Positions 8,150-16,058 of a stretch of 64,000 nt of DNA are shown one piece after another (the stretch's first letter is position 1; each line of letters begins with the position of its first letter). Position numbers and translations under genes: made by a program. Source of the DNA: Desulfosarcina widdelii. Its GTDB lineage: Bacteria > Desulfobacterota > Desulfobacteria > Desulfobacterales > Desulfosarcinaceae. The stretch spans positions 4,650,001 through 4,714,000 of the forward strand of contig NZ_AP021875.1 in NCBI RefSeq assembly GCF_009688965.1. Direction: 5' to 3'. The notes under the pieces were generated by a model. The model was not told the origin of the DNA and ran no database searches. It was given only the letters and a program-made list of their open reading frames with translations.

Positions 8150-8950
8150 TTGAGTTCAATTCTGGAAGCACTGAAAAAAGCGGAACGAGAGTCCACCGAA
8201 GGACGGGACGCAGATCTACCCTGGCCGGCGCCGCTGCCCAAACGGTCGCCCTACCCGACGGTTCGGCGTCGGTGGTGGCTGCCCCTGGGTGCCGTGGGGG
8301 TTCTGTGTCTCGGCATGGCTCTTTTCTGGCATTTTCAACGTCCCGATCCTTCCAGACCCACCGTTGCTTCGACGCCGCCTCCGATCCCTGATGAGCAAAC
8401 AAGTTCTCCTTCGCCGATCCGCCGGGCGGACAGGCCGGAAACGCCGCCGGTCTCCAAAAACAAGACCATTGCTGCCGTGCAAGACCCGGCTTCCGGAACT
8501 GCCCCCGCGTCTCGGGCCAAAGCGCCGGCGGCAACGGCCGCACCGGTTCAACCCGCGCAGCAAAAGGTTCGAAAAGCTCCGCCACCCATGGTGGCCAAGG
8601 CCCCTCCACTGAGGCCTCCAGAGACCCATTCCCAGCCTCAATCCCCCGAGCCCAATGATGCAACGGTACCAGCCGACCCGCACCGCGCTGCCCCCCGAGA
8701 TACCGTCAAGCCTTCCAGGATCCCGACATCATCCGAAAAAAGCGATAAAACCTACCGCAGCGACCCCCGGATAGAGTTGCAGGCCCTGGTGTGGAGCCCG
8801 GACGCCGCCGAACGCTTCGTGATCGTCAACGACCGCCTGATTAAAGAGGGCGGATCGATTGAAGGGATCACCATCGTGAGAATCAATCCCGACGACGTCC
8901 TGGTTTCGGAGGGCTCCCAGCGATGGCATGAAGCGTTCAAGATCCGCTGA
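8150..8950 (+). CDS. GspB-like protein (general secretion partner of the ExeA-like ATPase)
   Basis: This 266-residue protein starts at a TTG codon with SSILEALKKAERES, the typical cytoplasmic N terminus of GspB proteins. A membrane helix follows (about 45-63), then a long Pro/Ala-rich periplasmic linker. The C-terminal T2SSB domain is DPRIELQALVWSPDAAERFV through GITIVRINPDDVLVSEG. In the ExeAB complex, GspB interacts with GspA and peptidoglycan during secretin assembly. It begins 34 bp after the ATPase stop, so they are probably co-transcribed. TTG is favoured because the conserved SSILEALKKAE begins there. Confidence 0.87.
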   Translation: MSSILEALKKAERESTEGRDADLPWPAPLPKRSPYPTVRRRWWLPLGAVGVLCLGMALFWHFQRPDPSRPTVASTPPPIPDEQTSSPSPIRRADRPETPPVSKNKTIAAVQDPASGTAPASRAKAPAATAAPVQPAQQKVRKAPPPMVAKAPPLRPPETHSQPQSPEPNDATVPADPHRAAPRDTVKPSRIPTSSEKSDKTYRSDPRIELQALVWSPDAAERFVIVNDRLIKEGGSIEGITIVRINPDDVLVSEGSQRWHEAFKIR

Positions 8951-9151
8951 TCCGAAGGAAACCGGTTGTTTTTATGGCTTCAACGATTTTAAAAAAATTC
9001 CGCAAAAAATCCTCGAATCAAAAAAATCCAAAAAAAACGGTTGATTACCAATTTGTCATTTGATAACTAACCGATATGCAAGCTAAAGTTGTCGATGCAG
9101 GCGACCGAAACCATCCTGGACCAGGCTGAATGTTCGAAAGGAACGTCCGAT

Positions 9152-10411
9152 ATGTGTGTGAAAAATAGAGTGCTTGCTGTCCTTTTCTGTCTTGCCGCGG
9201 GGGTCGGCAGCCTGATGCTTCCCCCCACCGGCCGGGCTGCCGGGGATCAACTGGCGCCGGCGGCCGGCCAGCATCTTTTGACTGCCGTGGCACCAGCCAC
9301 AACGGTCAGTGTCGTCGAAGGAGTGCTGCGCAATCGTACGCTCTACGAGGTTCTGACGGCCTGCCACATCCCACCGGCCGAGATTCTCTCCCTTTCCCGG
9401 TCGTTCAAACCGGTTTTCGATTTTCGAAGCGCCCGACCCAAGGACGTCTACCAGGTCAGCGTCGACAACCGGCATATGATTCAAAAGTTTGTCTACAAGA
9501 CCAGCCCCCTGGACGAATACGAGGCCATAAAGAACGAAAAGGGTGGCTACAGCGTTCACAAGCGTGACATCGTGCTGGACCGTCAGCAGGTGGCCAAGGT
9601 TTTCACGATCGAGACCTCGCTGTACGAGGCCGTGGCCGACAGCGGCGAGGACCAGGCCATTGCCGGCATGATTGCCGATATCTTTGCCTGGGACATCGAT
9701 TTTTATCTCTATCCGCGCAAGGGTGACCGCATTGCCGTGGTGTACGAGCGCTGTTACAAGGACGGCGTTTTTGTCAAATACGGGAAAATTCTGGCGGCCC
9801 GCTATGCGGGCAAGCACAAGACCTTCTCCGCGTTTTTGTTCAACGACGGCCGCTTTGACGGCTACTACGACGAGACCGGCCAGCCGCTTAAAAAATTGTT
9901 CCTGCGTACACCGATGAAATTCGGGAAGATGACCTCCGGCTATTCCATCCGACGGTTTCACCCGATTTCGAAACGCTACAAAGCGCACACCGGCATCGAC
10001 TACGGTGCTCCTCGGGGAACCCCCATAATGGCTACTGCCAACGGCCGGGTCACTTTTTCCGGTTGGAAAGGCGGCTACGGCAAGCTGCTCATGGTAAAGC
10101 ACGCCAACGGCTACCAAACCTATTACGGCCACTGCTCCCGGCTTCTGAAAAAGCGCGGCCAACTGGTCGAACAGGGACAGGTGATCGCCCGGGTCGGTTC
10201 CACCGGCATTTCCACCGGCCCCCACGTCCACTACGAAGTCCGGGTGAACGGCAAGCCCATCAACCCCAACAAGGTCAAGAAAAGCCGCGGCAGACCTCTG
10301 AGCCCCGAACTGCTGGCCAAATTCAAACCGATCGTCGAGGAGCGGCTGGCGATGGTGGAAAGCCTGTTGGAAGAAAAGACCAGCCTGGTAATGCTGATGC
10401 AAAACGATTGA
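9152..10411 (+). CDS. M23-family murein metallopeptidase
   Basis: This 419-residue exported protein has a signal peptide (NRVLAVLFCLAAGVGSLML), an OapA/LysM-like N-terminal region (SVVEGVLRNRTLYEVLTAC) and a C-terminal LytM/M23 domain. The zinc ligands are in HTGIDYGAPRGTPI and GPHVHYEVRVNG. Such proteins cut cross-linked murein during growth, division or assembly of envelope machines. The start at 9152 has AAGGA nine bases upstream. The 200-bp gap from the gspB-like gene suggests its own promoter. It ends 79 bp before the tRNA-Ala gene. Confidence 0.9.
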   Translation: MCVKNRVLAVLFCLAAGVGSLMLPPTGRAAGDQLAPAAGQHLLTAVAPATTVSVVEGVLRNRTLYEVLTACHIPPAEILSLSRSFKPVFDFRSARPKDVYQVSVDNRHMIQKFVYKTSPLDEYEAIKNEKGGYSVHKRDIVLDRQQVAKVFTIETSLYEAVADSGEDQAIAGMIADIFAWDIDFYLYPRKGDRIAVVYERCYKDGVFVKYGKILAARYAGKHKTFSAFLFNDGRFDGYYDETGQPLKKLFLRTPMKFGKMTSGYSIRRFHPISKRYKAHTGIDYGAPRGTPIMATANGRVTFSGWKGGYGKLLMVKHANGYQTYYGHCSRLLKKRGQLVEQGQVIARVGSTGISTGPHVHYEVRVNGKPINPNKVKKSRGRPLSPELLAKFKPIVEERLAMVESLLEEKTSLVMLMQND

Positions 10412-10490
10412 TGGTCTTGACGGTAGCGCCAAAAAGGCCTACACAAAGACTGTCAAAAGTCGTGTGAGGATCTAAACGAAGTTATAACAT

Positions 10491-10566
10491 GGGGATGTAG
10501 CTCAGTTGGGAGAGCGTAGCGTTCGCAACGCTAAGGTCAGGGGTTCGATCCCCCTCATCTCCACCA
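10491..10566 (+). tRNA. tRNA-Ala(CGC)
   Basis: The gene folds as a 76-nt cloverleaf with encoded CCA. The acceptor GGGGATG pairs with CATCTCC (one G-U), the D stem is GCTC/GAGC, the anticodon stem TAGCG/CGCTA encloses loop TTCGCAA with anticodon CGC, the variable loop is AGGTC, and the T arm is AGGGG-TTCGATC-CCCCT. The 3' part from base 10521 on is repeated exactly at 20687-20735, which marks this tRNA as the attachment site of the integrated element. The copy here is complete; the distal copy is only the 3' part. Confidence 0.97.
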
Positions 10567-10569
10567 AAT
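10521..10569 (+). repeat. Left attachment repeat (attL), inside tRNA-Ala
   Basis: This 49-bp sequence starts at the anticodon stem-loop (GTTCGCAACGC) and ends four bases past the CCA (CCACCAAAT). It is identical to 20687-20735. The base before it differs (C here, T at the right copy), as does the base after it, so these are the exact limits of identity. Confidence 0.95.
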
Positions 10570-10613
10570 AAAATCATGGGGTTGCGACATTTTCGCGACC
10601 TCATGATTTTTTA
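10570..10613 (+). terminator. Terminator supplied by the element to tRNA-Ala
   Basis: Four bases after the tRNA CCA, AAAATCATG and GGTTGCGA pair with TCGCGACC and CATGATTTT around a CATTT loop, giving a 17-bp stem with one mismatch, followed by a short T tract. It lies just inside the left end of the element, so insertion replaced the native terminator with this one. Confidence 0.7.
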
Positions 10614-10616
10614 ATT

Positions 10617-10626
10617 ATTGGCTAAT
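10617..10626 (+). promoter_or_regulatory. Left subterminal decamer of the element (candidate recombinase arm site)
   Basis: ATTGGCTAAT lies 48 bp inside the left repeat. Its exact reverse complement ATTAGCCAAT lies at 20626-20635, 52 bp inside the right repeat. Inverted subterminal sites at matched distances fit integrase or excisionase arm-type sites. A small hairpin, GGCTAATTGTTAGCC (10620-10634), overlaps it. The assignment rests on symmetry only. Confidence 0.4.
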
Positions 10627-10729
10627 TGTTAGCCAGTATTTCGTAGCTCAAAAATTAGAGCTGACTCCATGGCGTGCAATGAATCTGTACGATGATGTGA
10701 AAAAGGATTGGTCGCGGCTAAAACAATCC

Positions 10730-10927
10730 CTATCCTGCCGCTTTTAAAAGGCGAGCTTGTTTTGCTGTTAAAATGATTTCTTTGCTATAACCTTTGGTTT
10801 TCATGTCATTTTTTACTGTATTATCCAGGATTGTGACTATTTCAGAACATTTGCGGGGGTCAAGGTCTCCGCTGCCACATAGCTTTGACGCTTTGATGAA
10901 TGCTTTTGTTCTTTTGATTTTTGTCAT
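10730..10927 (-). CDS. Small unknown protein, element cargo
   Basis: This 65-residue basic, Lys-rich soluble protein (MTKIKRTKAFIKASKLCGSG at the start, TAKQARLLKAAG at the end) has a strong GGGAGGGG ribosome site upstream. I do not recognise a family. It lies 52 bp downstream of the large AT-rich membrane-protein gene on the same strand and is the last gene before the left end, so it may belong to the same cargo unit. Confidence 0.6.
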   Translation of the reverse strand: MTKIKRTKAFIKASKLCGSGDLDPRKCSEIVTILDNTVKNDMKTKGYSKEIILTAKQARLLKAAG

Positions 10928-10979
10928 CGCCCCCCTCCCTTAAGTGTTGGTTAAAACAAACAAAGTAACTTAGTATGTT

Positions 10980-12125
10980 TTAAAAGCCTAAAAGCTCATT
11001 TCGGATGTTAATTTTTTCCCCAAAAGTATTAAAGGCTCTTTGGAGCATTTGTTCAATTGCTATATAGTTGATAAAATAGAGTAAATGCCTGTGCCTCTCA
11101 TCGGTTTTTATAGATATACCCATGGACAAAAAGGGTTTCCCTTTATCATAATAATCATCAAAAACCAAGGTAATATAATTTTTCCATTTTGTGTCATGCT
11201 CTGCTTTCTGATGGGAACGCAAATTTAAAGATTTTATTAGAGATCTTTTCAAAACTCCAGCCTTGTAAATCATTCCTTGGTCTGTATTCATTGGGGACAG
11301 TTCTTTCTGATATTCAATCCCGCCCATACTCGATACAAGCTTTATGTATTTGTTGTTATGCAAGTACCGAAAGTGAACACGAACATCTCTAGAATCAAAA
11401 AGCAGATTTGCTGTCCCAATACAAACATCTAAAAAATAGCCTCTAATAATATCAAATGGAGTATACTCCCCCTTTTGAAGCTCGTTTTCATGTTCTTTAT
11501 TTTCTATGTCATCGGCATGTTGTTGGGAAACTTGATTTATATATTTTGAGTAATTCCAGATTCTATCGGAAAAATCTGGAATAGACTTAATAAGCCTGTT
11601 GGAGACGGTGATGTTTGCATTTTCGGGGAGTGGCACATACAATGCACCAGAAGCAATTTGTTCATTAAGTCTACTCTCTCGATCATCTAACTGCTTTTCT
11701 CGTAAAATGTTTTGTTGAAGTTGTTCTTGAACCTCTTGCATGTCTGTAAAATTTTCATCTTTTAAGGCGCTTTTTTGAGCAAATTCGTAATGTTTATCAA
11801 TATGGTCTTTTCGGGCCAACAAGATGTCTACAGTTTTAAGTTTGATAGGTGAATTCTGTTGTGTTTTCTTCAATAGGTATACACATAGGAAAAAACTTAA
11901 AAATCCAGATATTATTAAAGAGAGGTAAAAAGCGGATATTGCTTCGTGAAGTTTTTCTTGTGGAAGTTTGATTTTATCTACGACATAGAAAAAAATATAA
12001 TGAAATCCGGCATTACCGCCAGCAACACCTGTAACCTTTAGCCATAAATTATCAGCTCGGAAAGCGAGAAGACCTGTAACGATTCCGATGATAAGTCCTA
12101 AAAGAGAGTATGGTAGTAAATGCAT
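10980..12125 (-). CDS. Unknown membrane protein with coiled coil and possible GAF-like C-terminal domain
   Basis: This 381-residue protein has three hydrophobic segments (about 5-22, 28-49 and 63-85), a charged coiled-coil region (about 115-165, QEVQEQLQQNILREKQLDDR) and a C-terminal globular domain (about 235-370) with RVHFRYLHNNKYIKLVSSMG, GMIYKAGVLKRSLIKSLN and ITLVFDDYYDKGKPFLSMGI. The last part reads like a sensory GAF-type fold, but this is my impression, not a search result. Base composition is much more AT-rich than the chromosome. It sits at the element end where satellites often carry anti-phage cargo. No catalytic motif is visible. Function is unknown. Confidence 0.75.
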   Translation of the reverse strand: MHLLPYSLLGLIIGIVTGLLAFRADNLWLKVTGVAGGNAGFHYIFFYVVDKIKLPQEKLHEAISAFYLSLIISGFLSFFLCVYLLKKTQQNSPIKLKTVDILLARKDHIDKHYEFAQKSALKDENFTDMQEVQEQLQQNILREKQLDDRESRLNEQIASGALYVPLPENANITVSNRLIKSIPDFSDRIWNYSKYINQVSQQHADDIENKEHENELQKGEYTPFDIIRGYFLDVCIGTANLLFDSRDVRVHFRYLHNNKYIKLVSSMGGIEYQKELSPMNTDQGMIYKAGVLKRSLIKSLNLRSHQKAEHDTKWKNYITLVFDDYYDKGKPFLSMGISIKTDERHRHLLYFINYIAIEQMLQRAFNTFGEKINIRNELLGF

Positions 12126-12356
12126 TAGGTGAGGAGAACCACAATATGGTTAGCATTAATAATTGTTTGAATACTATATATTGTGTCTTTTTGCATTTTA
12201 CCCTAATTATGATTCTTAATTCATATTTTGGAAAGATTGTCAATACTTAATTAGAATTTTTGAATTATAGTTTTATAGACAACCAACGGCCTATAATTTT
12301 GACAAGGCCGTTGATTGCCTATTGGTGGACCCAAACATTGTCTTTTTTTGATTAGG

Positions 12357-12587
12357 CTATAATTGCTTTTTTTGTTCTTCCGGAATAGGAAATTCTTCCT
12401 CATCGTATCGTTCCAGAGCTAAAACAAGTGGATATAGCAAATTTGAAAATTCACCATATAATTGGTTTTCAGTCTGAAAATAATCTGGATGTTCCTCGGA
12501 AGCCATAATCAATACTGAGTAAAGACTTTCGGCATAATTTTTCATTCTTACGATTTTTATGCTGGCATCGGCACTATCATCCCACAT
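12357..12587 (-). CDS. Small acidic unknown protein of the element
   Basis: This 76-residue protein begins MWDDSADASIKIVRMKNYAE and ends with an acidic/Lys tail, EEEFPIPEEQKKQL. The start at 12587 is chosen because AGGAGGTG sits just upstream; a longer frame to 12662 has no such site. It overlaps the end of the preceding 76-residue gene by 11 bp, so the two are probably translated together. No family is recognised. The two-gene arrangement resembles toxin-antitoxin or small regulatory pairs, but nothing in the sequences confirms that. Confidence 0.6.
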   Translation of the reverse strand: MWDDSADASIKIVRMKNYAESLYSVLIMASEEHPDYFQTENQLYGEFSNLLYPLVLALERYDEEEFPIPEEQKKQL

Positions 12588-12807
12588 AATCACACCTCCT
12601 GAACCGTTCGGAATATCCGCGCTCAAGCGCTCCATAAATCCGGTCAATGGTTTCCGCTTCAACCGGGTGGCCGGTGCTGGTGGGTAGCTTGGCTATGAGA
12701 TCCATGGCATCAAGGTATCCCAGGGCTTGCCCGTTTTGGCTGATCGTTTGAAAATTTTGGGTTAGCTGCTTGGTAGGTGGTGAGAATCCGGGTTGATTGT
12801 GGCGCAT
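12577..12807 (-). CDS. Small unknown protein of the element
   Basis: This 76-residue protein starts at 12807 (MRHNQPGFSPPTKQLTQNFQ), directly after a strong AAGGAGG site. Its C-terminal half is helical (LDAMDLIAKLPTSTGHPVEA, ERGYSERFRRCDYVG). The reading frame extends further upstream, but that part has no ribosome site and runs through a hairpin-rich non-coding stretch. It overlaps the next gene by 11 bp. No known family. Confidence 0.6.
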   Translation of the reverse strand: MRHNQPGFSPPTKQLTQNFQTISQNGQALGYLDAMDLIAKLPTSTGHPVEAETIDRIYGALERGYSERFRRCDYVG

Positions 12808-13378
12808 GACGAACCTCCTTGTGGTGTGGTGTAGGATAGTCCGCCCTTTTGTCGCCAAACAAAAAGGCGGTACACGCGCGGTTGGCGAACCGGCCCACAA
12901 GGAAGCCGGCAGACCTTTCGGTCTCCGCGCATGCACCGCCAATTGAATCATAGTACAGAAATTAAAAAACGCCATACTATGAAATAGGGCGCTCATGCGC
13001 CTTGTGGTGTTTCCGGTCGCCAAACCGGGCAACGGTATTTGCCGTTACGATTTAAAGCATAGGCCATCCGAAATCCCGTGTCAAGCCGGGAGTGCTGTCC
13101 CTTGATGGTACCGGCTCCGAAATTGAAAACCCCCTGGGCGACAGGAGCGAGCACCCAGGGGGTTTAAAACCCTGCAGTGATAAATGAAAGACACTACAGG
13201 AGGCCTTACAGGGGCTGGTCAAGCCCCAGCAGCCGGAAACGTGGGAAAGGAGTTAGAAGCACACACCCGGCAACTTCGACGATTCTTACGGTCATCGCCG
13301 CCCGACCGCTTACGGTGACAAAAAGGCCCGCTGCCCCATGCAAGCCCTAAAGCCAATCGTAAACCCGTAAAATCATTT
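12808..13378. other. Hairpin-rich non-coding stretch of the element
   Basis: No convincing gene lies in these 571 bp. They hold several strong inverted repeats: CCGCCTTTTTGT paired with a CAAAAGGGCGG-like arm (about 12840-12873), a long terminator-type hairpin (13126-13165) and GGGGCTGGTCAAGCCCC (13210-13226). Between the capsid operon and the small cargo genes, such a region could hold a promoter, a small RNA or packaging/regulatory DNA. I cannot tell which. Confidence 0.45.
13126..13166. terminator. Strong bidirectional terminator-like hairpin
   Basis: AAACCCCCTGGG (13127-13138) pairs perfectly with CCCAGGGGGTTT (13154-13165), with A runs on the 5' side and TTTAAA on the 3' side, so it can work in both directions. 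It would end transcription from the capsid-partner gene (minus strand, ending at 13379) before the next small genes. Confidence 0.75.
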
Positions 13379-14059
13379 TCACCGACTTGCCGGCGAATCC
13401 CCGTGCTCATTTACAGCAATGCCAATGCCTAACTTTGTATAGGCGTCAGCCTCATCGACGGGAGAGGATCTAAGATCAAAGCCTTGCGGTCCGCATGGCT
13501 CGTTGCACTTTGATTGCAGGCCAATCCAATGGGCAAGAAAGACCTCTCGGATATCCGCTCCGATCCGGCCGTTTTGAATCTCGAAATATTCGGCCGGGCT
13601 CAACTCCTCGAGCTGGACGGACAGGCTGGCCAGCTCCGCCTCGATATCTTCCAGGCGCCGTTCGCGTTCATCGTCGGTCAAACCGTTGCCATAGGCTTTG
13701 AGGTTCTCGGCAGCTTCTTCGACGTCCGCCCAGGTGATCGGCGGGCCAAGCTTTTTCATGAAACGGTCGGTATCGAATTCGAGACGCCCGAAAACATCGT
13801 TTGAGCGTTCATTTTTGAGGATGTATTGCTGCAGGTAGGAAATTTTCCGTACCTGGAAGGCTTCGAAGGAGGCCTTCAGTCTCTTCAGGAGATCCTCCCG
13901 AGAGGAGGGAATGAATCGAAGCGCTCGCTTCTCTTCATTGACCCTGCGAATGATGCTCTTAATCCGTTTCGCTTCAAGAAATGCCGGAATCCATTGATAG
14001 TCTTGAAGACGGCGGTAATGTGGCACCGCAGCTTTCGATTTCCATTGAATTTGATTCAT
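13379..14059 (-). CDS. Coiled-coil protein downstream of the capsid gene
   Basis: This 226-residue soluble, strongly helical protein has a heptad-rich stretch at about 105-160 (LTDDERERRLEDIEAELASL) and a basic N-terminal half (AKRIKSIIRRVNEEKRALRF). I set the start at 14059 (MNQIQWKSKAAVPHYRRLQD), 14 bp after the capsid stop; the longer frame to 14107 would overlap the capsid gene. A coiled-coil protein directly next to a major capsid gene could be a scaffold, decoration or head-size factor, but no family is recognised. The tail is Cys-containing (CNEPCGPQGF). Confidence 0.7.
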   Translation of the reverse strand: MNQIQWKSKAAVPHYRRLQDYQWIPAFLEAKRIKSIIRRVNEEKRALRFIPSSREDLLKRLKASFEAFQVRKISYLQQYILKNERSNDVFGRLEFDTDRFMKKLGPPITWADVEEAAENLKAYGNGLTDDERERRLEDIEAELASLSVQLEELSPAEYFEIQNGRIGADIREVFLAHWIGLQSKCNEPCGPQGFDLRSSPVDEADAYTKLGIGIAVNEHGDSPASR

Positions 14060-14072
14060 GGTTTTACGTCCG

Positions 14073-15077
14073 TTAGCTGGTGGAGATGTTGGAGAGGAGA
14101 TACGCACAGGTTGCGGCGATATCGCTTACCACGTTGCCCGATTCATCCTTGCTCTGGATGAAAGCTTCGTCGACATGGTGGCGGACCCGGACGATATCGC
14201 AGCGTCTGGCTTCCTCGCGGTACATTTCCACGATAGGATTCTCTTGCGAATCCTCGATCCAAAGAAATGTCCGACCAACACCCGGCTGGCTGATATCCGG
14301 CCCGGAGGAAATTTTGATCAATTGGGCATATTCTTTCGACCACAAGTCCGTGATAATCGCATCCTGCCCTTTGTTTGCGCTGTTGCATACGGCGCCGCCA
14401 ACGAGGACACTCTTGACATTGAGCACCTGGGCAAGCAGGCTTGCGGTCATGCTGTTTATGTCGGTTCCGGGATAGGAGTATTTCAGCCGGTCAACGATCT
14501 GATCGCAGCTTTTCAGATTGACGAATGTTGAGTAGCTGATAATCAAACCATCCGGCAGCATGCCGCATTGATTGCGAAAAGAAAGCGTGGCGTCGTTTAC
14601 GTCATCGATCGGCGTGGCATCCGAAAAATTATCCCATTCGTTAGTCACGGCGTGGGCGGTAAAGTTTGCTTCGTTGAACATCCTGGAAGAGATGCGCTTT
14701 TCCTGGTTTCGCAAAATCTTTTTGTAAGCCCGTTCGGTGGCGATGAAATCGGCAGATCCGGCGGTTTCCGCGTCGAAAAGTTCGCGTTCGACATCGTCAA
14801 TCGGTTCTTCAGTACCTTTTTCCGAAGTCTTATAAGTGCCCCTCTCATATTCCCAATCACTTCGACTGTAAGTAGCGCGAGGTGCCCGACTGAGATCCTT
14901 ATCCGGAGCAAGGATTGCTTCGATGGGGATCACCGGAAAGGTCGACGTGTTGAGCGTGGTGCGAAAGATCGGCATGACCTCCAGGCCGATAAACTCGGTG
15001 GACTTGTCTTCTACCAACTCAAGGGCCATTGCGCCAAGGTCGGGCCGGAAGACTACGGAATTAGCAGATGGTCTCAT
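14073..15077 (-). CDS. Phage major capsid protein
   Basis: This 334-residue protein has the layout of a phage coat protein. A short N-terminal segment is followed by an acidic-rich P-domain-like region (ERGTYKTSEKGTEEPIDDVE), a helical spine (ERAYKKILRNQEKRISSRMF), then VTNEWDNFSDATPIDDVNDA, FRNQCGMLPDGLIISYSTFV, and a C-terminal end GRTFLWIEDSQENPIVEMYR and RRCDIVRVRHHVDEAFI. I recognise this set from phage major capsid proteins, probably of HK97-like fold. It lacks an N-terminal protease or long delta domain. No portal, terminase or protease gene is adjacent, which is unusual for a capsid gene. Confidence 0.82.
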   Translation of the reverse strand: MRPSANSVVFRPDLGAMALELVEDKSTEFIGLEVMPIFRTTLNTSTFPVIPIEAILAPDKDLSRAPRATYSRSDWEYERGTYKTSEKGTEEPIDDVERELFDAETAGSADFIATERAYKKILRNQEKRISSRMFNEANFTAHAVTNEWDNFSDATPIDDVNDATLSFRNQCGMLPDGLIISYSTFVNLKSCDQIVDRLKYSYPGTDINSMTASLLAQVLNVKSVLVGGAVCNSANKGQDAIITDLWSKEYAQLIKISSGPDISQPGVGRTFLWIEDSQENPIVEMYREEARRCDIVRVRHHVDEAFIQSKDESGNVVSDIAATCAYLLSNISTS

Positions 15078-15196
15078 AAGTATTAACCTTTCAAAAAATT
15101 GATTGATAAGATGGGCGATTAAGCGCCAGGTCGCCCGGGAAAAAGGGAAGACTTGTTGAAAGGTTTAACACAGGCCGTTTAAATTACACGAGAACA

Positions 15197-15232
15197 GGTG
15201 GCGCAGATGGCACGGGTGGCACAGATGGCACA
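15197..15232 (+). repeat. Two tandem 18-bp repeats
   Basis: GTGGCGCAGATGGCACGG is followed directly by GTGGCACAGATGGCACAG (two differences). The core TGGCACAGATGGCAC is itself repetitive. It lies between the capsid gene start and the end of the AlpA/Xis-like HTH gene. It could be an iteron-like binding site in the capsid promoter or simple slippage. Confidence 0.6.
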
Positions 15233-15234
15233 GT

Positions 15235-15465
15235 TTATTTCCATGCCTCTCCACTTAAGAGGCCCTCTTCAAGCGAAAATTCGCGAATCCTCTTTTTTAC
15301 ATACTGGCGTGCCGATTCTGATGTTACGATTAGGGTTGAACCGGGCCCGCCAGTCCGGAATGCTACAAACTCGCCTTGAGCGATAAGCCGATATACCGCG
15401 CGTCGGCTAATGTTCAGGTAGTCGGCGAGTTCGTCGACTCGAAGATGGGCTTTCATTTTTTTCAT
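15235..15465 (-). CDS. AlpA/excisionase-type HTH protein
   Basis: This 76-residue DNA-binding protein has a winged-helix Xis/AlpA motif: LRVDELADYLNISRRAVYRL then IAQGEFVAFRTGGPG and the wing/C-terminal helix. Such proteins in satellites act as excisionase or as activators of late genes. The start at 15465 is supported by GGAG nine bases upstream; the frame continues upstream without a ribosome site. It lies just upstream of the capsid gene on the same strand, so it may control capsid expression or excision. Confidence 0.78.
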   Translation of the reverse strand: MKKMKAHLRVDELADYLNISRRAVYRLIAQGEFVAFRTGGPGSTLIVTSESARQYVKKRIREFSLEEGLLSGEAWK

Positions 15466-15804
15466 TTCAGAACTCCAAAAGGATCGGGGACACGGTTTTA
15501 ACATCTCCTTTGATCTTACCCGCCCAAAAACCACAGCTTTCGCACAAACACACACTGGGACGCGCTTGAGGCGGTCATTTGGTCCATGTAATCGAAAATT
15601 CGCTCCGGAATGGTCCAACCATGTGCCATTCCGTCAAGTGTCTCAGGTTGCAGACCGCGTGGCCGTGATAATAAAAAGAGACGGATAGGACATGCTATAT
15701 AGGCGAAAATTCCGTTTTCCGTTCCTTTTCAAAATTCTAAGTGGACACGGTTTCTGAGCCTGATGCCGCCCCACTGGGTAAGGCTCCCAGAAGGACCCAT
15801 AGAC
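15466..15804. other. Non-coding gap inside the element
   Basis: No gene is supported in these 339 bp. It contains one isolated GTGGAC (15741-15746) like the cluster at 16059-16314. It probably holds the promoter of the HTH/capsid unit; no clear -10/-35 pair could be picked with confidence. Confidence 0.4.
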
Positions 15805-16023
15805 TCAATCTATAGCGACCAAAACATAGTCGTGGAAAGATCCGTCATGGCAATGCGCTGTACGATGTCCTAAATAATCCAGTGGATTATCTTCGATTCT
15901 ACCAGCTCCATGAACATGGCGCTTGCCACACCATGGGCATCGAGGAACGATCCACTGCCTTACGGTTTCGGACTCCTTGAGGTGGCAACGGGCAATCATG
16001 GTGTTCCGTGCTTTTTCCATCAT
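15805..16023 (-). CDS. Small Cys/His-rich (zinc-ribbon-like) protein
   Basis: This 72-residue protein has CPWCGKRHVHGAG in the middle and HRTAHCHDGSFHDYVLV near the end, a four-ligand-type Cys/His set expected to bind zinc. Similar small proteins with CPWCG-KHxHG occur in phage and satellite early regions. The start at 16023 has AGGAGG seven bases upstream. It lies directly downstream of the iteron-like region that follows the replication gene. Confidence 0.65.
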   Translation of the reverse strand: MMEKARNTMIARCHLKESETVRQWIVPRCPWCGKRHVHGAGRIEDNPLDYLGHRTAHCHDGSFHDYVLVAID

Positions 16024-16058
16024 TAATAACCTCCTAACTGTTTGATAATATAATGTAT

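Noticed and set aside
8951..9151. Possible riboswitch upstream of the M23 peptidase gene
   Set aside because: The AT-rich leader shows no conserved core of any riboswitch class I know and no clear terminator/antiterminator pair.
10441..10490. Promoter TATAAC just before tRNA-Ala
   Set aside because: It ends two bases before the mature tRNA, which would place the start site inside the tRNA.
15197..15232. Short tandem repeat considered as a CRISPR array
   Set aside because: Only two 18-bp units without spacers; no cas gene in the window.
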